Below are positions 1-7,020 of a DNA stretch of 12,287 nucleotides, piece by piece. Location: positions 1 to 12,287 of the forward strand of contig JAFSQO010000051.1 of the NCBI GenBank assembly GCA_017446645.1, written 5' to 3'. The DNA is from Synergistaceae bacterium. GTDB taxonomy: Bacteria > Synergistota > Synergistia > Synergistales > Aminobacteriaceae. The notes beneath the pieces are model-generated. The model was not told the origin of the DNA. It searched no databases and was given only the letters and a program-made list of their open reading frames with translations. The first letter of the stretch is position 1; each line of letters starts with the position of its first letter. A program made the translations under genes and the position numbers.

Positions 1-894
1 TATCGCCAATTCTACCAGATTGACGCAGAATGTCTGGGCATTGCCGGGGCATCTGCTGACGTTGATATAATTTCTCTCTCAATCGAATTATTCAGGAGGC
101 TTGGCCTTAAAAATCTCGAAGTCGTTATTAATTCCGTAGGCTGTGAGAAGTGCAGGCCCGTTTACAGGGAGAAGCTAATCGAGTACTTTAACGCCCATAG
201 AGACTCATTATGCGAGACTTGTATAGCCAGACTTGACAGGAACCCCTTGCGCATACTTGACTGCAAAAATGAATCATGCGGACATGTTGCCGACGATGCT
301 CCGGACATATATGACTCGTTATGCGATGAGTGCCGCGAACACTTTGCCCAGGTCAGGGCGGGACTTGAGAGACTTGGCTTTGCCTATACGATTAACAAGA
401 GGCTTGTGAGGGGGCTTGATTATTACACTAAGACGGCCTACGAGATTCTTTCAGGTGATTTAGGCTCACAGAATGCAGTTGCAGGAGGGGGACGCTACGA
501 CAATCTTGCAAGTGCTATATCAAGCTCTAAGATACCCGGTGTCGGGTTTGCCTGCGGTCTTGACAGGGTAATGCTTGTATTGCAGGAAGAGGGCTGCTCA
601 TTCGGTCAGGCTCCTGAAGTCAAAGTGTATGCTGCTGCCCTTGACGATGCCTCAAGGGGAAGTGTTCAGGCTTTGATTTACGAGCTTAGAAAGAACAACA
701 TATCATGCGAGTATGACTTGACTGGGAGCAGGAGCTTCAAGGCCCAGATGAAGGCTGCGGGGTCATGTAAGTTTGCGTGCATAATCGGCCCTGACGAGAT
801 AAAGAATAACGTTGTCGCTGTTAAGGACTTAGTGAACGGCTTGCAGGAAAGCGTTGCATTTAGTGAAGTCGTGAATTACATAAAATCGCGCTAA
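1..894 (+). CDS. hisS: Histidyl-tRNA synthetase, C-terminal 297 residues (5' end outside window)
   Basis: HisRS charges tRNA-His with histidine in the cytoplasm. The reading frame is open from base 1 to the TAA at 892-894, so the gene starts upstream; the in-frame TTG at 247 is internal. Numbering from the first visible residue, the fragment opens in class II motif 2 (YRQFYQIDAE). It then carries the HisRS signatures LVRGLDYYTKTAYEI (135-149) and AGGGRYDNL (161-169), and motif 3 GVGFACGLDRVML (180-192). The C-terminal anticodon-binding domain runs from about 205. Between motif 2 and the histidine motif are eight cysteines in four pairs (C48/C51, C71/C74, C88/C93, C108/C111), a pattern that suggests metal binding. 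The gene is convergent with speE, with 41 nt between the stop codons. Identification is secure from the signature motifs. Confidence 0.97.
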   Translation, partial: YRQFYQIDAECLGIAGASADVDIISLSIELFRRLGLKNLEVVINSVGCEKCRPVYREKLIEYFNAHRDSLCETCIARLDRNPLRILDCKNESCGHVADDAPDIYDSLCDECREHFAQVRAGLERLGFAYTINKRLVRGLDYYTKTAYEILSGDLGSQNAVAGGGRYDNLASAISSSKIPGVGFACGLDRVMLVLQEEGCSFGQAPEVKVYAAALDDASRGSVQALIYELRKNNISCEYDLTGSRSFKAQMKAAGSCKFACIIGPDEIKNNVVAVKDLVNGLQESVAFSEVVNYIKSR

Positions 895-930
895 AATAAA
901 TCCCCTAGTCATGAAGTTACGGCTAGGGGG
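893..930 (-). terminator. Rho-independent terminator of the speE-end operon
   Basis: Positions 901-910 pair with 921-930. The core is a perfect 7-bp stem (cccctag at 902-908 with ctagggg at 923-929), extended by a C-G pair and G-U pairs around a 10-nt loop. Read on the minus strand, the hairpin begins 6 nt after the speE stop and is followed by a U-rich run (tttatttta, complement of 900-892). On the plus strand the hairpin is followed by aaaactta, not a U tract, so it should act mainly on the minus-strand transcript. It may still help block hisS readthrough. Confidence 0.75.
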
Positions 931-935
931 AAAAC

Positions 936-1802
936 TTACTGATTTATCATGTCTTCGATAAACGGCGGTAAATCAAAGGCGTTCTTGTGAATCTGACTCG
1001 TGTAATATCTCGTGTTATTAACTTTACGAACTGGCTTTGCAGGGTCATTGTCTTCACTGTCACTGTTCGAGGCTATCCCGTAGGTCCACATTCCTGAAGG
1101 GTAAGTCGGGACAACTCCCCAGTATAATTTCACGAGGGGGAAGACCTTTCGCATTTCGTTGATTGCCTGAACCATTAAGTCCTTGTCAGTGAAGGGCGAT
1201 TCTGTTAGCTCGCTCATCATTGCGCCGGCATTCATGACACGTTTAACGTTACTGTAAAAGCCTGACTGAAACAAGCCTGCTGCAAAATCTACGGGGTCAG
1301 TGCTGTCGATTATAATCACGTCATAGCGTTCTGGGGTCTCGCTGATGTACTTTAATGCGTCAATGCACTTAACATCAGCCCTCTCATCACTGAATGAACA
1401 GCCAGCAAACGGTAAGTACTTCTTGCTGCACTCGATTACCCTCTCGTCAATGTCTATCAGGGTACACTTTTTGACGCAATCATGCTTTAAGACCTCGCGC
1501 ATTATTGCACCGTCTCCGCCGCCGATTATTAACACCTGCTCAGGGTTCTTGTGAGCACATAAAGGCACATGAGCCATCATCTCCGAGTAAGTGAACTCAT
1601 CGCGTTCTGTCAGCTGGTAGGCTCCGTCAAGCATCAGAGTCCGCCCGTATTCGTAGGTGTCTGCGATCAATAACTCCTGATACTGGGTCTTCTCTGAGTG
1701 CAGGAACTCTTTGATCTTCAACGAGAGCACTAAATTATCCGTGCTGTATTCGTTCAGCCATAAATCATTATTTCTCTTGGGTCTGGTTACGTAGCTGGTC
1801 AT
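936..1802 (-). CDS. speE: Spermidine synthase (polyamine aminopropyltransferase)
   Basis: Transfers the aminopropyl group of decarboxylated S-adenosylmethionine to putrescine, giving spermidine, in the cytoplasm. At 288 residues it has the usual length. Visible family features in order are: the N-terminal YQ motif (residues 41-42); LMLDGAYQLTERDEFTYSEM (56-75); the nucleotide-binding GGGDGA (94-99); IDIDE (116-120); the catalytic-region Asp motif DSTDP (166-170); PTYPSGMW (232-239); and the C-terminal YYT...H..AF.LP.F signature (266-281). Two small departures from the family pattern as I recall it are GGGDGA for GGGDGG and a Leu (L199, in ELTESPF) where many members have Gln before the ESP motif. 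Its ATG overlaps the TGA of the upstream flavodiiron gene as ATGA, which predicts translational coupling. No S-adenosylmethionine decarboxylase gene lies in this window. Confidence 0.93.
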   Translation of the reverse strand: MTSYVTRPKRNNDLWLNEYSTDNLVLSLKIKEFLHSEKTQYQELLIADTYEYGRTLMLDGAYQLTERDEFTYSEMMAHVPLCAHKNPEQVLIIGGGDGAIMREVLKHDCVKKCTLIDIDERVIECSKKYLPFAGCSFSDERADVKCIDALKYISETPERYDVIIIDSTDPVDFAAGLFQSGFYSNVKRVMNAGAMMSELTESPFTDKDLMVQAINEMRKVFPLVKLYWGVVPTYPSGMWTYGIASNSDSEDNDPAKPVRKVNNTRYYTSQIHKNAFDLPPFIEDMINQ

Positions 1803-2989
1803 GCCATTGCCTCGCCCAGGTTCACGCCTAACTCAAAGCATTTATTCAGGTCTTCAGGAGTTGGCGATGCGTAGACTTCGACTTCAGGGTTTATCCTGTC
1901 GAGCTTGCTCTTCTCTGCATAAGCCTGTAAAGCCGTCAATGCTCCCTTGCTCCATGAGTAACTGCCTGCGATGCCTAAAAATTTATTCTTGGGCATACGA
2001 TTCAGCAATTTCGAGCATAATGCTTCCATAGGCGGGAATAATTGGGCGTTGTAAGTACATGCCAGCAATGCGAAAGCCCTGAACTTCCAGATGTCACGCA
2101 ATATAATCGAAGTATCTGCGCGTGATACGTCATATAGTCTTACGTCCTTGATATTTGCCCCTGCCAGACCTGAACAAACTGCTTCGGCCATGTGTCTGGT
2201 ATTTCCGTACATTGAGCCGTAAACTACGACAGCTCCGTCATCTCCTTCGTATTTGCTCCATTTGTCATAGAGTGAGATTACCTGCTTTATGTCGTGCCTG
2301 AATAAAGTTCCGTGAGAGGGGAAAATATTGGCAATTTCAAGTGTTCCCAGCTTCTTTAATGCTCCCTGAACCATGTTGGAGTACTTTGCTACGATACATG
2401 CATAATATCTCAGCATTTCGTCTTCCCAGCGTGATCTGACTTTCTCATCATCGAAGATTCCGCCCTCGTGAGCACCGAAGCCTCCGAACGAGTCATTAGA
2501 GAATAATACCCCGGTTGAAGCGTCAAAAGTTACCATGCTTTCAGGCCAATGCAGCATAGGCACAGTAAAGAACTTCAGGATATGACCGCCGAGATCCAAA
2601 GTATCGCCGTCTTTGACTGTGAGGACATCTTCTTCAATACCGTGATAGCCTTTCAACATGGGAACTGTCTTAGCGTTTCCGATAAATTTAAGGGCAGGCC
2701 ACTTAGTTTTTAACTGCGCGATTAATCCTGCGTGGTCTGGTTCCATGTGGTTGACGACAAGATAATTTAATGGCTTATCATCAAGTGCCTGAACGAGCTT
2801 GTTAATATATTCGTCAAGAAATGGGCCTTTGACCGTGTCAATTGCTGCAGTAGCGTTAAGTCCCGTTACTACATAGGCGTTATATGCAACTCCCTGCGGA
2901 AGAGTCCAGAGTGACTCGAACAAATCAGTCTCGTAGTCATTAACTCCAACCCAGAAAGTATCTTTATTAGCTTGAATTGGTTTGTGCAT
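1799..2989 (-). CDS. fprA: Flavodiiron protein (FprA-type O2/NO reductase)
   Basis: A-type flavodiiron protein that reduces O2 to water and/or NO to N2O, a detoxification enzyme of anaerobes. The N-terminal metallo-beta-lactamase-like domain (about 1-250) carries the full diiron ligand set: H81, E83, D85 and H86 in NHMEPDHAG, then H147 (LHWPES), D166 (SNDSFGG) and H226 (PSHGTLF). The C-terminal flavodoxin domain (about 252-396) has the FMN phosphate loop VVVYGSMYGNTRHMAEAV starting at about 254. There is no rubredoxin or flavin reductase extension, so electrons must come from a separate rubredoxin or similar donor that is not in this window. The length of 396 is normal. The ATG start at 2989 has an excellent AGGAGG 7 nt upstream. 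It follows the glycosylase gene by 26 nt and overlaps speE by 4 nt. Whether O2 or NO is the main substrate cannot be told from sequence. Confidence 0.95.
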   Translation of the reverse strand: MHKPIQANKDTFWVGVNDYETDLFESLWTLPQGVAYNAYVVTGLNATAAIDTVKGPFLDEYINKLVQALDDKPLNYLVVNHMEPDHAGLIAQLKTKWPALKFIGNAKTVPMLKGYHGIEEDVLTVKDGDTLDLGGHILKFFTVPMLHWPESMVTFDASTGVLFSNDSFGGFGAHEGGIFDDEKVRSRWEDEMLRYYACIVAKYSNMVQGALKKLGTLEIANIFPSHGTLFRHDIKQVISLYDKWSKYEGDDGAVVVYGSMYGNTRHMAEAVCSGLAGANIKDVRLYDVSRADTSIILRDIWKFRAFALLACTYNAQLFPPMEALCSKLLNRMPKNKFLGIAGSYSWSKGALTALQAYAEKSKLDRINPEVEVYASPTPEDLNKCFELGVNLGEAMA

Positions 2990-2996
2990 GAAATTT

Positions 2997-3002
2997 CCTC
3001 CT
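2997..3002 (-). promoter_or_regulatory. Ribosome binding site of the flavodiiron gene
   Basis: A perfect AGGAGG on the minus strand (cctcct on plus) lies 7 nt before the ATG at 2989. It is the strongest internal ribosome binding site of the lower operon and suggests that this gene is translated more strongly than its neighbours. Confidence 0.85.
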
Positions 3003-3015
3003 GATTAAATAATAT

Positions 3016-3672
3016 TTATATGATTTTATCGCACTTTTCGTTTAACACGCAATTTTTGCAGTCAGGTTTCCTTGAATGACATATAGCTCTTCCGTGAGAG
3101 ATTATATTCACGTGGCCCCCCAGAAATCTTGACGCAGGTATTACGCCCTCAAGGTAATGCGAAATCTCTTCGGGGGAAAGTTTTTTCTCGGCAATCCCAA
3201 ATCTTTTAGTGACCCTTTCAATATGAGTATCAACAGGGAATGCAGGCAGCTTGAAGTCAAACAGAACAACACACGCCGCAGTTTTTGCTCCTACTCCGGG
3301 TAAATCGAGCAGGTATTTTCGCATGTCGTCAGGGTTATATTTTGCCAGCTGCTTTATCGAGTACTCGTGAAAATCGCTGTGAATTATCCGCAATATCTCG
3401 ATTATGCGCTGTGATTTGGTGTTAGCAAGTCCCGCGGTTCTGATTGAGTTTGCAAGCTCATCTGCTCCGGCATTAGCTACACTCTGCCAGTCAGGATAAT
3501 GAGCTTTGAGATTATTGAAGGCTGCATCACGATTTCTGTCGTTCGTGTTCTGAGACAGGACAGTCATAATTAACCCGTCCAAAGGCTCATCGTGGCCAAG
3601 TTCAGGCGATTTTGCTTCGTTGTGATAGACTTTCTCAAGTTCGTCTAACATGTAGAATATTTTACTGCTCAT
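3016..3672 (-). CDS. nth: Endonuclease III family DNA glycosylase with [4Fe-4S] cluster
   Basis: Base-excision repair glycosylase/AP lyase for oxidised pyrimidines. At 218 residues it is close to E. coli Nth (211). The helix-hairpin-helix reads LPGVGAKTAACV (124-135) with the catalytic lysine at K130. The catalytic aspartate is D148 in PVDTHIERV. The C-terminal cluster motif is intact: C198-x6-C205-x2-C208-x5-C214. The damaged-strand helix reads LSQNTND (39-45) rather than the LSAQATD of E. coli Nth. This fits the divergent EndoIII branch found in several bacteria and archaea, so the exact lesion range may differ from classical Nth. The chosen ATG at 3672 overlaps the upstream Lon-type gene by 11 nt and has only a weak purine-rich site upstream. 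The ATG at residue 8 (3651) is an alternative but has no better ribosome site. Confidence 0.9.
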   Translation of the reverse strand: MSSKIFYMLDELEKVYHNEAKSPELGHDEPLDGLIMTVLSQNTNDRNRDAAFNNLKAHYPDWQSVANAGADELANSIRTAGLANTKSQRIIEILRIIHSDFHEYSIKQLAKYNPDDMRKYLLDLPGVGAKTAACVVLFDFKLPAFPVDTHIERVTKRFGIAEKKLSPEEISHYLEGVIPASRFLGGHVNIISHGRAICHSRKPDCKNCVLNEKCDKII

Positions 3673-6103
3673 TTATTACTTTCTTGACGCGCTTTTTTCT
3701 GGTGTCACGTCCAAATTTTTTTTCAAGCCTTATGCTGTCCGATAACATTTTGCGTAATCTGGCCCTCACCATTCCGTGAACTGTGTTTTCTGAGTATGAG
3801 CCGTTTTTCTTCTGGCGGCCTGCTTTGACTCCGGTCAATAACTCTATGCCTTCATCGATATTTTTCACTGACCAGATTGCGAATTTATTTTCACGGACTG
3901 CGTTAATTACTTCTGAGTTCAGCATTAGATGACGGGTATTTGCTTCAGGGATCATTACGCCCTGAGTTCCGGTTAAACCTGCGAGCTTGCAATATTCGTA
4001 AAAGCCCTCGATCTTCTCATTCACTCCGCCTATTGCCTGGACGTTGCCAAACTGGTCGACTGAACCTGTAACTGCAATGTCCTGCCTCAATGCCAACCCG
4101 GACAAAGCAGACAAGATACAATAAAGCTCTGTTGAAGATGCACTGTCGCCTTCAATGCCTGAATAATTCTGCTCGAAAGTAATATGCGCGCTGAGACTTA
4201 ACGGCATATCCTGAGCGTATTTGCGTCCAAGATAGCTGGACAAAATCATAACGCCCTTGTTGTGAATAGGCCCTGTCATTCGGACCTCGCGCTCGATGTT
4301 TACGACACCTTCCTGCCCCATGAAGACGTTCGCTGTAATCCTTGAAGGATGCCCAAACATGTAATCATTCAGGTCAATGACGCTTAAGCCGTTAATCTGG
4401 CCGACTTTAGAACCTGAAGTTTCAAGGGTTATTATTCCGTCAGTGAATGCCCTGAGCAATTTATCATGATACAAGCCTGACCTGTAATTCTTGTGTGTTA
4501 TAGCTTTAATGACATCTTCACCGGAGACTATATCACTTTTTGACCATGCATTGGACTCAAGCAACAATTCGCGGAGCTTTCCGACATCGACTGCCAATAA
4601 ATTCTGGTCCTCTGCTTCACGGCTTGACCACTCTATAATTTCTGAGAGGGCACTGGCATTAAAGGGCTTCAGGCTCTCACGATTGATTACTTCTGCAACA
4701 AATCTTGCCATGCGCTTTTCATTGCCTGAAGTGCGGGGCATGTCCACGTCAAAACTTGCCTTAATCTTGAATATCTTCGCGAACTCTGCATCATAATACT
4801 GCAATAACTCATAAATATATGGCGTCCCAGTCATGATTACTTTAACGTTTATTTTTATGGGAGCAGGTCTCAGTGATGCAACAGGCAACGCACCGTACTG
4901 TTCGCCTAAATTTTCGATTGAAGCCTCACCAGTCCTGAATATGCGCTTGATTGCCTCCCATGACATGAAGTTCATAAGGACCTTTTCAGCGTCAAGAACA
5001 AGAAAGCCTCCGTTAGCCTTGTGAAAAGCTCCGGGTAAAATCCGCCTGAAGTCAGTATACAGATAACCTTGATGGCTCTCGTATTCGACACGGCCTGACA
5101 AATTATAGTAAGTCGGGTTAGTTTCCCAGATTACAGGCGCGCCTTTAGACGGGTCATTGCTGACGAATAAATTTGCCTGATAGCGGGTGAAATCTACTTC
5201 TGCATTGTCCTCACGTGCTGCTGTAACAAATGCGCCAAAATTTTCGATAACGTCATCTGCAAGTTTAGCAAACCAGTTTAATAACGGCTCATTATCACTA
5301 TATTTCTCGCGTAATTCATTCAGTGACGGGGTTATAGCAGTCCTGCATATTTCGGCTTCGAGCTTGCTCAGGGTTTCCTTCAGGGCTTTTTCCATGTCAC
5401 GAATTTCACGCATTCCCACCAGGGTGCGCTGTGAGATTTTCTCGCTGGCTGTCTGAAATTTCTTTTGCTTCTTATCATCTAAAGCTTCGTATTCTTCGGG
5501 CTTCATTTCACGAATTATTTTCTTGCCGTCCTCGTCCTTGTCTTCGATTAACGGCACGTTTATAAATCCCTGGGGAGTGCGCTTCAACGAGAATTTTTCT
5601 TTTGCTGCTTTAGCCTTGAGCTTGTCCATAATTGCTCCGGCTTTTTCCTGAAATGCCTTGATATGTCCTGCTTTAGCGTCTTCGTACTGGCTTTGCTCGA
5701 ATGCTTTGCTTATTGCAGTCTTTAAATCCTTCAGCAACTCTTCAAGATCATCAGCTAATCTTTTGCCCTGACCAGCTTTGACGGAAATCGCAAGGGGTTC
5801 GCCGGGCTTCTCGAAATTATAGAGATACAGCCAATCATCAGGAGCAGGGAGGACTTGGGCAAGGGAACGTAGCCGCTCCAATGCGTAACTTGTCCTGCCG
5901 CTTCCGGGTTGGCCTACCAAAAAAATATTGTAGCCGTCACCATTGACTGACAGACCGAACTCCATTGCTTCGACAGCTCTCTGCTGGCCTGGTAATTCGG
6001 GCTTTCGGGTGCGGGTTAATGCTATATCTTCTGTAGTATTAATCTTCCAGCTCTCAGGAGACTTTACTTTCCGGAGCTTTTCAGGTTCTAATCTGGTATT
6101 CAT
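3662..6103 (-). CDS. LonB-type ATP-dependent serine protease (AAA + Lon proteolytic domain)
   Basis: ATP-dependent protease of the Lon-like family represented by COG1067 (AAA_32 plus Lon_C domains), distinct from classical LonA. The predicted protein is soluble; no membrane segment is visible, unlike archaeal LonB. The N-terminal part has a P-loop, GQPGSGRT (64-71), in which the usual Walker A lysine is Arg (R70). A long charged, probably coiled-coil insertion spans about 115-260. The Walker B-like stretch GGFLVLDAE lies at 365-373. The proteolytic domain (about 560-760) has the Ser-Lys dyad S654 (EGDSAS) and K697 (NEKIEG), 43 residues apart as in E. coli Lon (S679/K722). The C-terminal tail is strongly basic (about 790-810). 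The ATG at 6103 follows the TPR-like gene by 14 nt. The stop overlaps the glycosylase start by 11 nt, so the two are probably coupled. Confidence 0.92.
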   Translation of the reverse strand: MNTRLEPEKLRKVKSPESWKINTTEDIALTRTRKPELPGQQRAVEAMEFGLSVNGDGYNIFLVGQPGSGRTSYALERLRSLAQVLPAPDDWLYLYNFEKPGEPLAISVKAGQGKRLADDLEELLKDLKTAISKAFEQSQYEDAKAGHIKAFQEKAGAIMDKLKAKAAKEKFSLKRTPQGFINVPLIEDKDEDGKKIIREMKPEEYEALDDKKQKKFQTASEKISQRTLVGMREIRDMEKALKETLSKLEAEICRTAITPSLNELREKYSDNEPLLNWFAKLADDVIENFGAFVTAAREDNAEVDFTRYQANLFVSNDPSKGAPVIWETNPTYYNLSGRVEYESHQGYLYTDFRRILPGAFHKANGGFLVLDAEKVLMNFMSWEAIKRIFRTGEASIENLGEQYGALPVASLRPAPIKINVKVIMTGTPYIYELLQYYDAEFAKIFKIKASFDVDMPRTSGNEKRMARFVAEVINRESLKPFNASALSEIIEWSSREAEDQNLLAVDVGKLRELLLESNAWSKSDIVSGEDVIKAITHKNYRSGLYHDKLLRAFTDGIITLETSGSKVGQINGLSVIDLNDYMFGHPSRITANVFMGQEGVVNIEREVRMTGPIHNKGVMILSSYLGRKYAQDMPLSLSAHITFEQNYSGIEGDSASSTELYCILSALSGLALRQDIAVTGSVDQFGNVQAIGGVNEKIEGFYEYCKLAGLTGTQGVMIPEANTRHLMLNSEVINAVRENKFAIWSVKNIDEGIELLTGVKAGRQKKNGSYSENTVHGMVRARLRKMLSDSIRLEKKFGRDTRKKRVKKVINEQ

Positions 6104-6117
6104 GTAAATTCACTCAC

Positions 6118-7020
6118 TTATTCACTCAAACATTTATGCGCTGCTAATGCCTCGATTATTGCAGCATCGTCATTTTCTGAAAATAATATCCTGCTCATAT
6201 TCTCGTATTCTTCATAACCTCCCAAGGCATCAATAACATCAAGCATGTACTCGCGTTCCTGAGCATCAAAACGGTTTGAAAGCAGACCAAATAAAATTAC
6301 TCCGCGCGTAAAGAAATCGCGAAACTGTTCTGAAATCGAGAGTATATCATAATATATCAACGCAAAATTGAATGCCCTGTAGACTTCCGGACCTTCATTA
6401 TCATCTGGCTCAGGGTTATAGCCAAGCATGTAAAACGGGATTTCGGGCGAGAGTATCAACGCATCCCAAAACATACTGGCACATACCTTTCTTTTTTTAG
6501 GACTGTCAGGTGAAAGCATAAAAGCTGCAATCAGCCTTGCATATGCCCATGCCGGTATATGTTCGCTCTCTTTCATGCTTTCAGTCAATATTCTCTGCCA
6601 TTCACGACGCTCGATTAACAGCCTGTAATATATGGTCTTCGTGCCGTTGTCCTCTTCAAGGTCGGAGTACATTTCTTTGGGAGCTGCAAGAATTTTCTCA
6701 CACGCCTCAAGAGCCTCGTCATAGCGTCCAAGTGAATATAACGTGAGTTCCAGACGCTTATAAATTAATAGCTCAACAAGATAGCTGTCAGGGTCACGAT
6801 TTTTACTCACGCTTCGCAATGCATGTTCAAGAATTTCTGCGCGTTTGGCATCCTGATTAGTGTTATCGGCCTTGATTATCAACGCTTCGGGCTGGTCAGG
6901 GTCAATCTCCAGAACCTGCTCAACGATGGCTAAAGTTCTGGCTTCACTCTCGGAATTCATGGCCATAATCAGCAATTTATCTATACGTGCCTGATTATTC
7001 ATGTCTAGTCTACGTCCCAT
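6118..7020 (-). CDS. TPR-like helical repeat protein, function unknown
   Basis: I do not recognise a specific function. The 300-residue protein looks almost entirely alpha-helical, with no signal peptide or membrane segment, and is therefore probably cytoplasmic. Residues 27-46 (LEIDPDQPEAL context) and 81-111 (LYSLGRYDEALEACEKIL) match the tetratricopeptide consensus. Further helical pairs without clear consensus continue to about 260, interrupted by an acidic loop (PEPDDNEGPE, 203-212). Such proteins usually act as protein-binding scaffolds. The start is uncertain. The ATG at 7020 overlaps the upstream gene by 16 nt and has an AGGA about 10 nt before it. A second ATG at residue 7 (7002) begins 2 nt after the upstream stop, which would suit translational reinitiation. 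It sits 14 nt upstream of the LonB-type protease gene; a role as an adaptor for that protease is possible but is inference only. Confidence 0.8.
   Translation of the reverse strand: MGRRLDMNNQARIDKLLIMAMNSESEARTLAIVEQVLEIDPDQPEALIIKADNTNQDAKRAEILEHALRSVSKNRDPDSYLVELLIYKRLELTLYSLGRYDEALEACEKILAAPKEMYSDLEEDNGTKTIYYRLLIERREWQRILTESMKESEHIPAWAYARLIAAFMLSPDSPKKRKVCASMFWDALILSPEIPFYMLGYNPEPDDNEGPEVYRAFNFALIYYDILSISEQFRDFFTRGVILFGLLSNRFDAQEREYMLDVIDALGGYEEYENMSRILFSENDDAAIIEALAAHKCLSE

Noticed and set aside
247..894. hisS starting at the in-frame TTG at 247
   Set aside because: The same frame is open to base 1 and encodes HisRS motif 2, so the TTG is internal and the gene is cut by the window edge.
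901..930. The 901-930 hairpin as a hisS terminator
   Set aside because: On the plus strand it is followed by A's, not a U tract; the U-rich run is on the minus-strand side, so it was assigned to speE.
3015..3050. Internal promoter for the flavodiiron gene at the end of nth (TTGCGT, 18 nt, TAAAAT)
   Set aside because: The -35 matches only three positions, and the AT-rich stretch codes for the conserved C-terminus of the glycosylase, so it may be chance.
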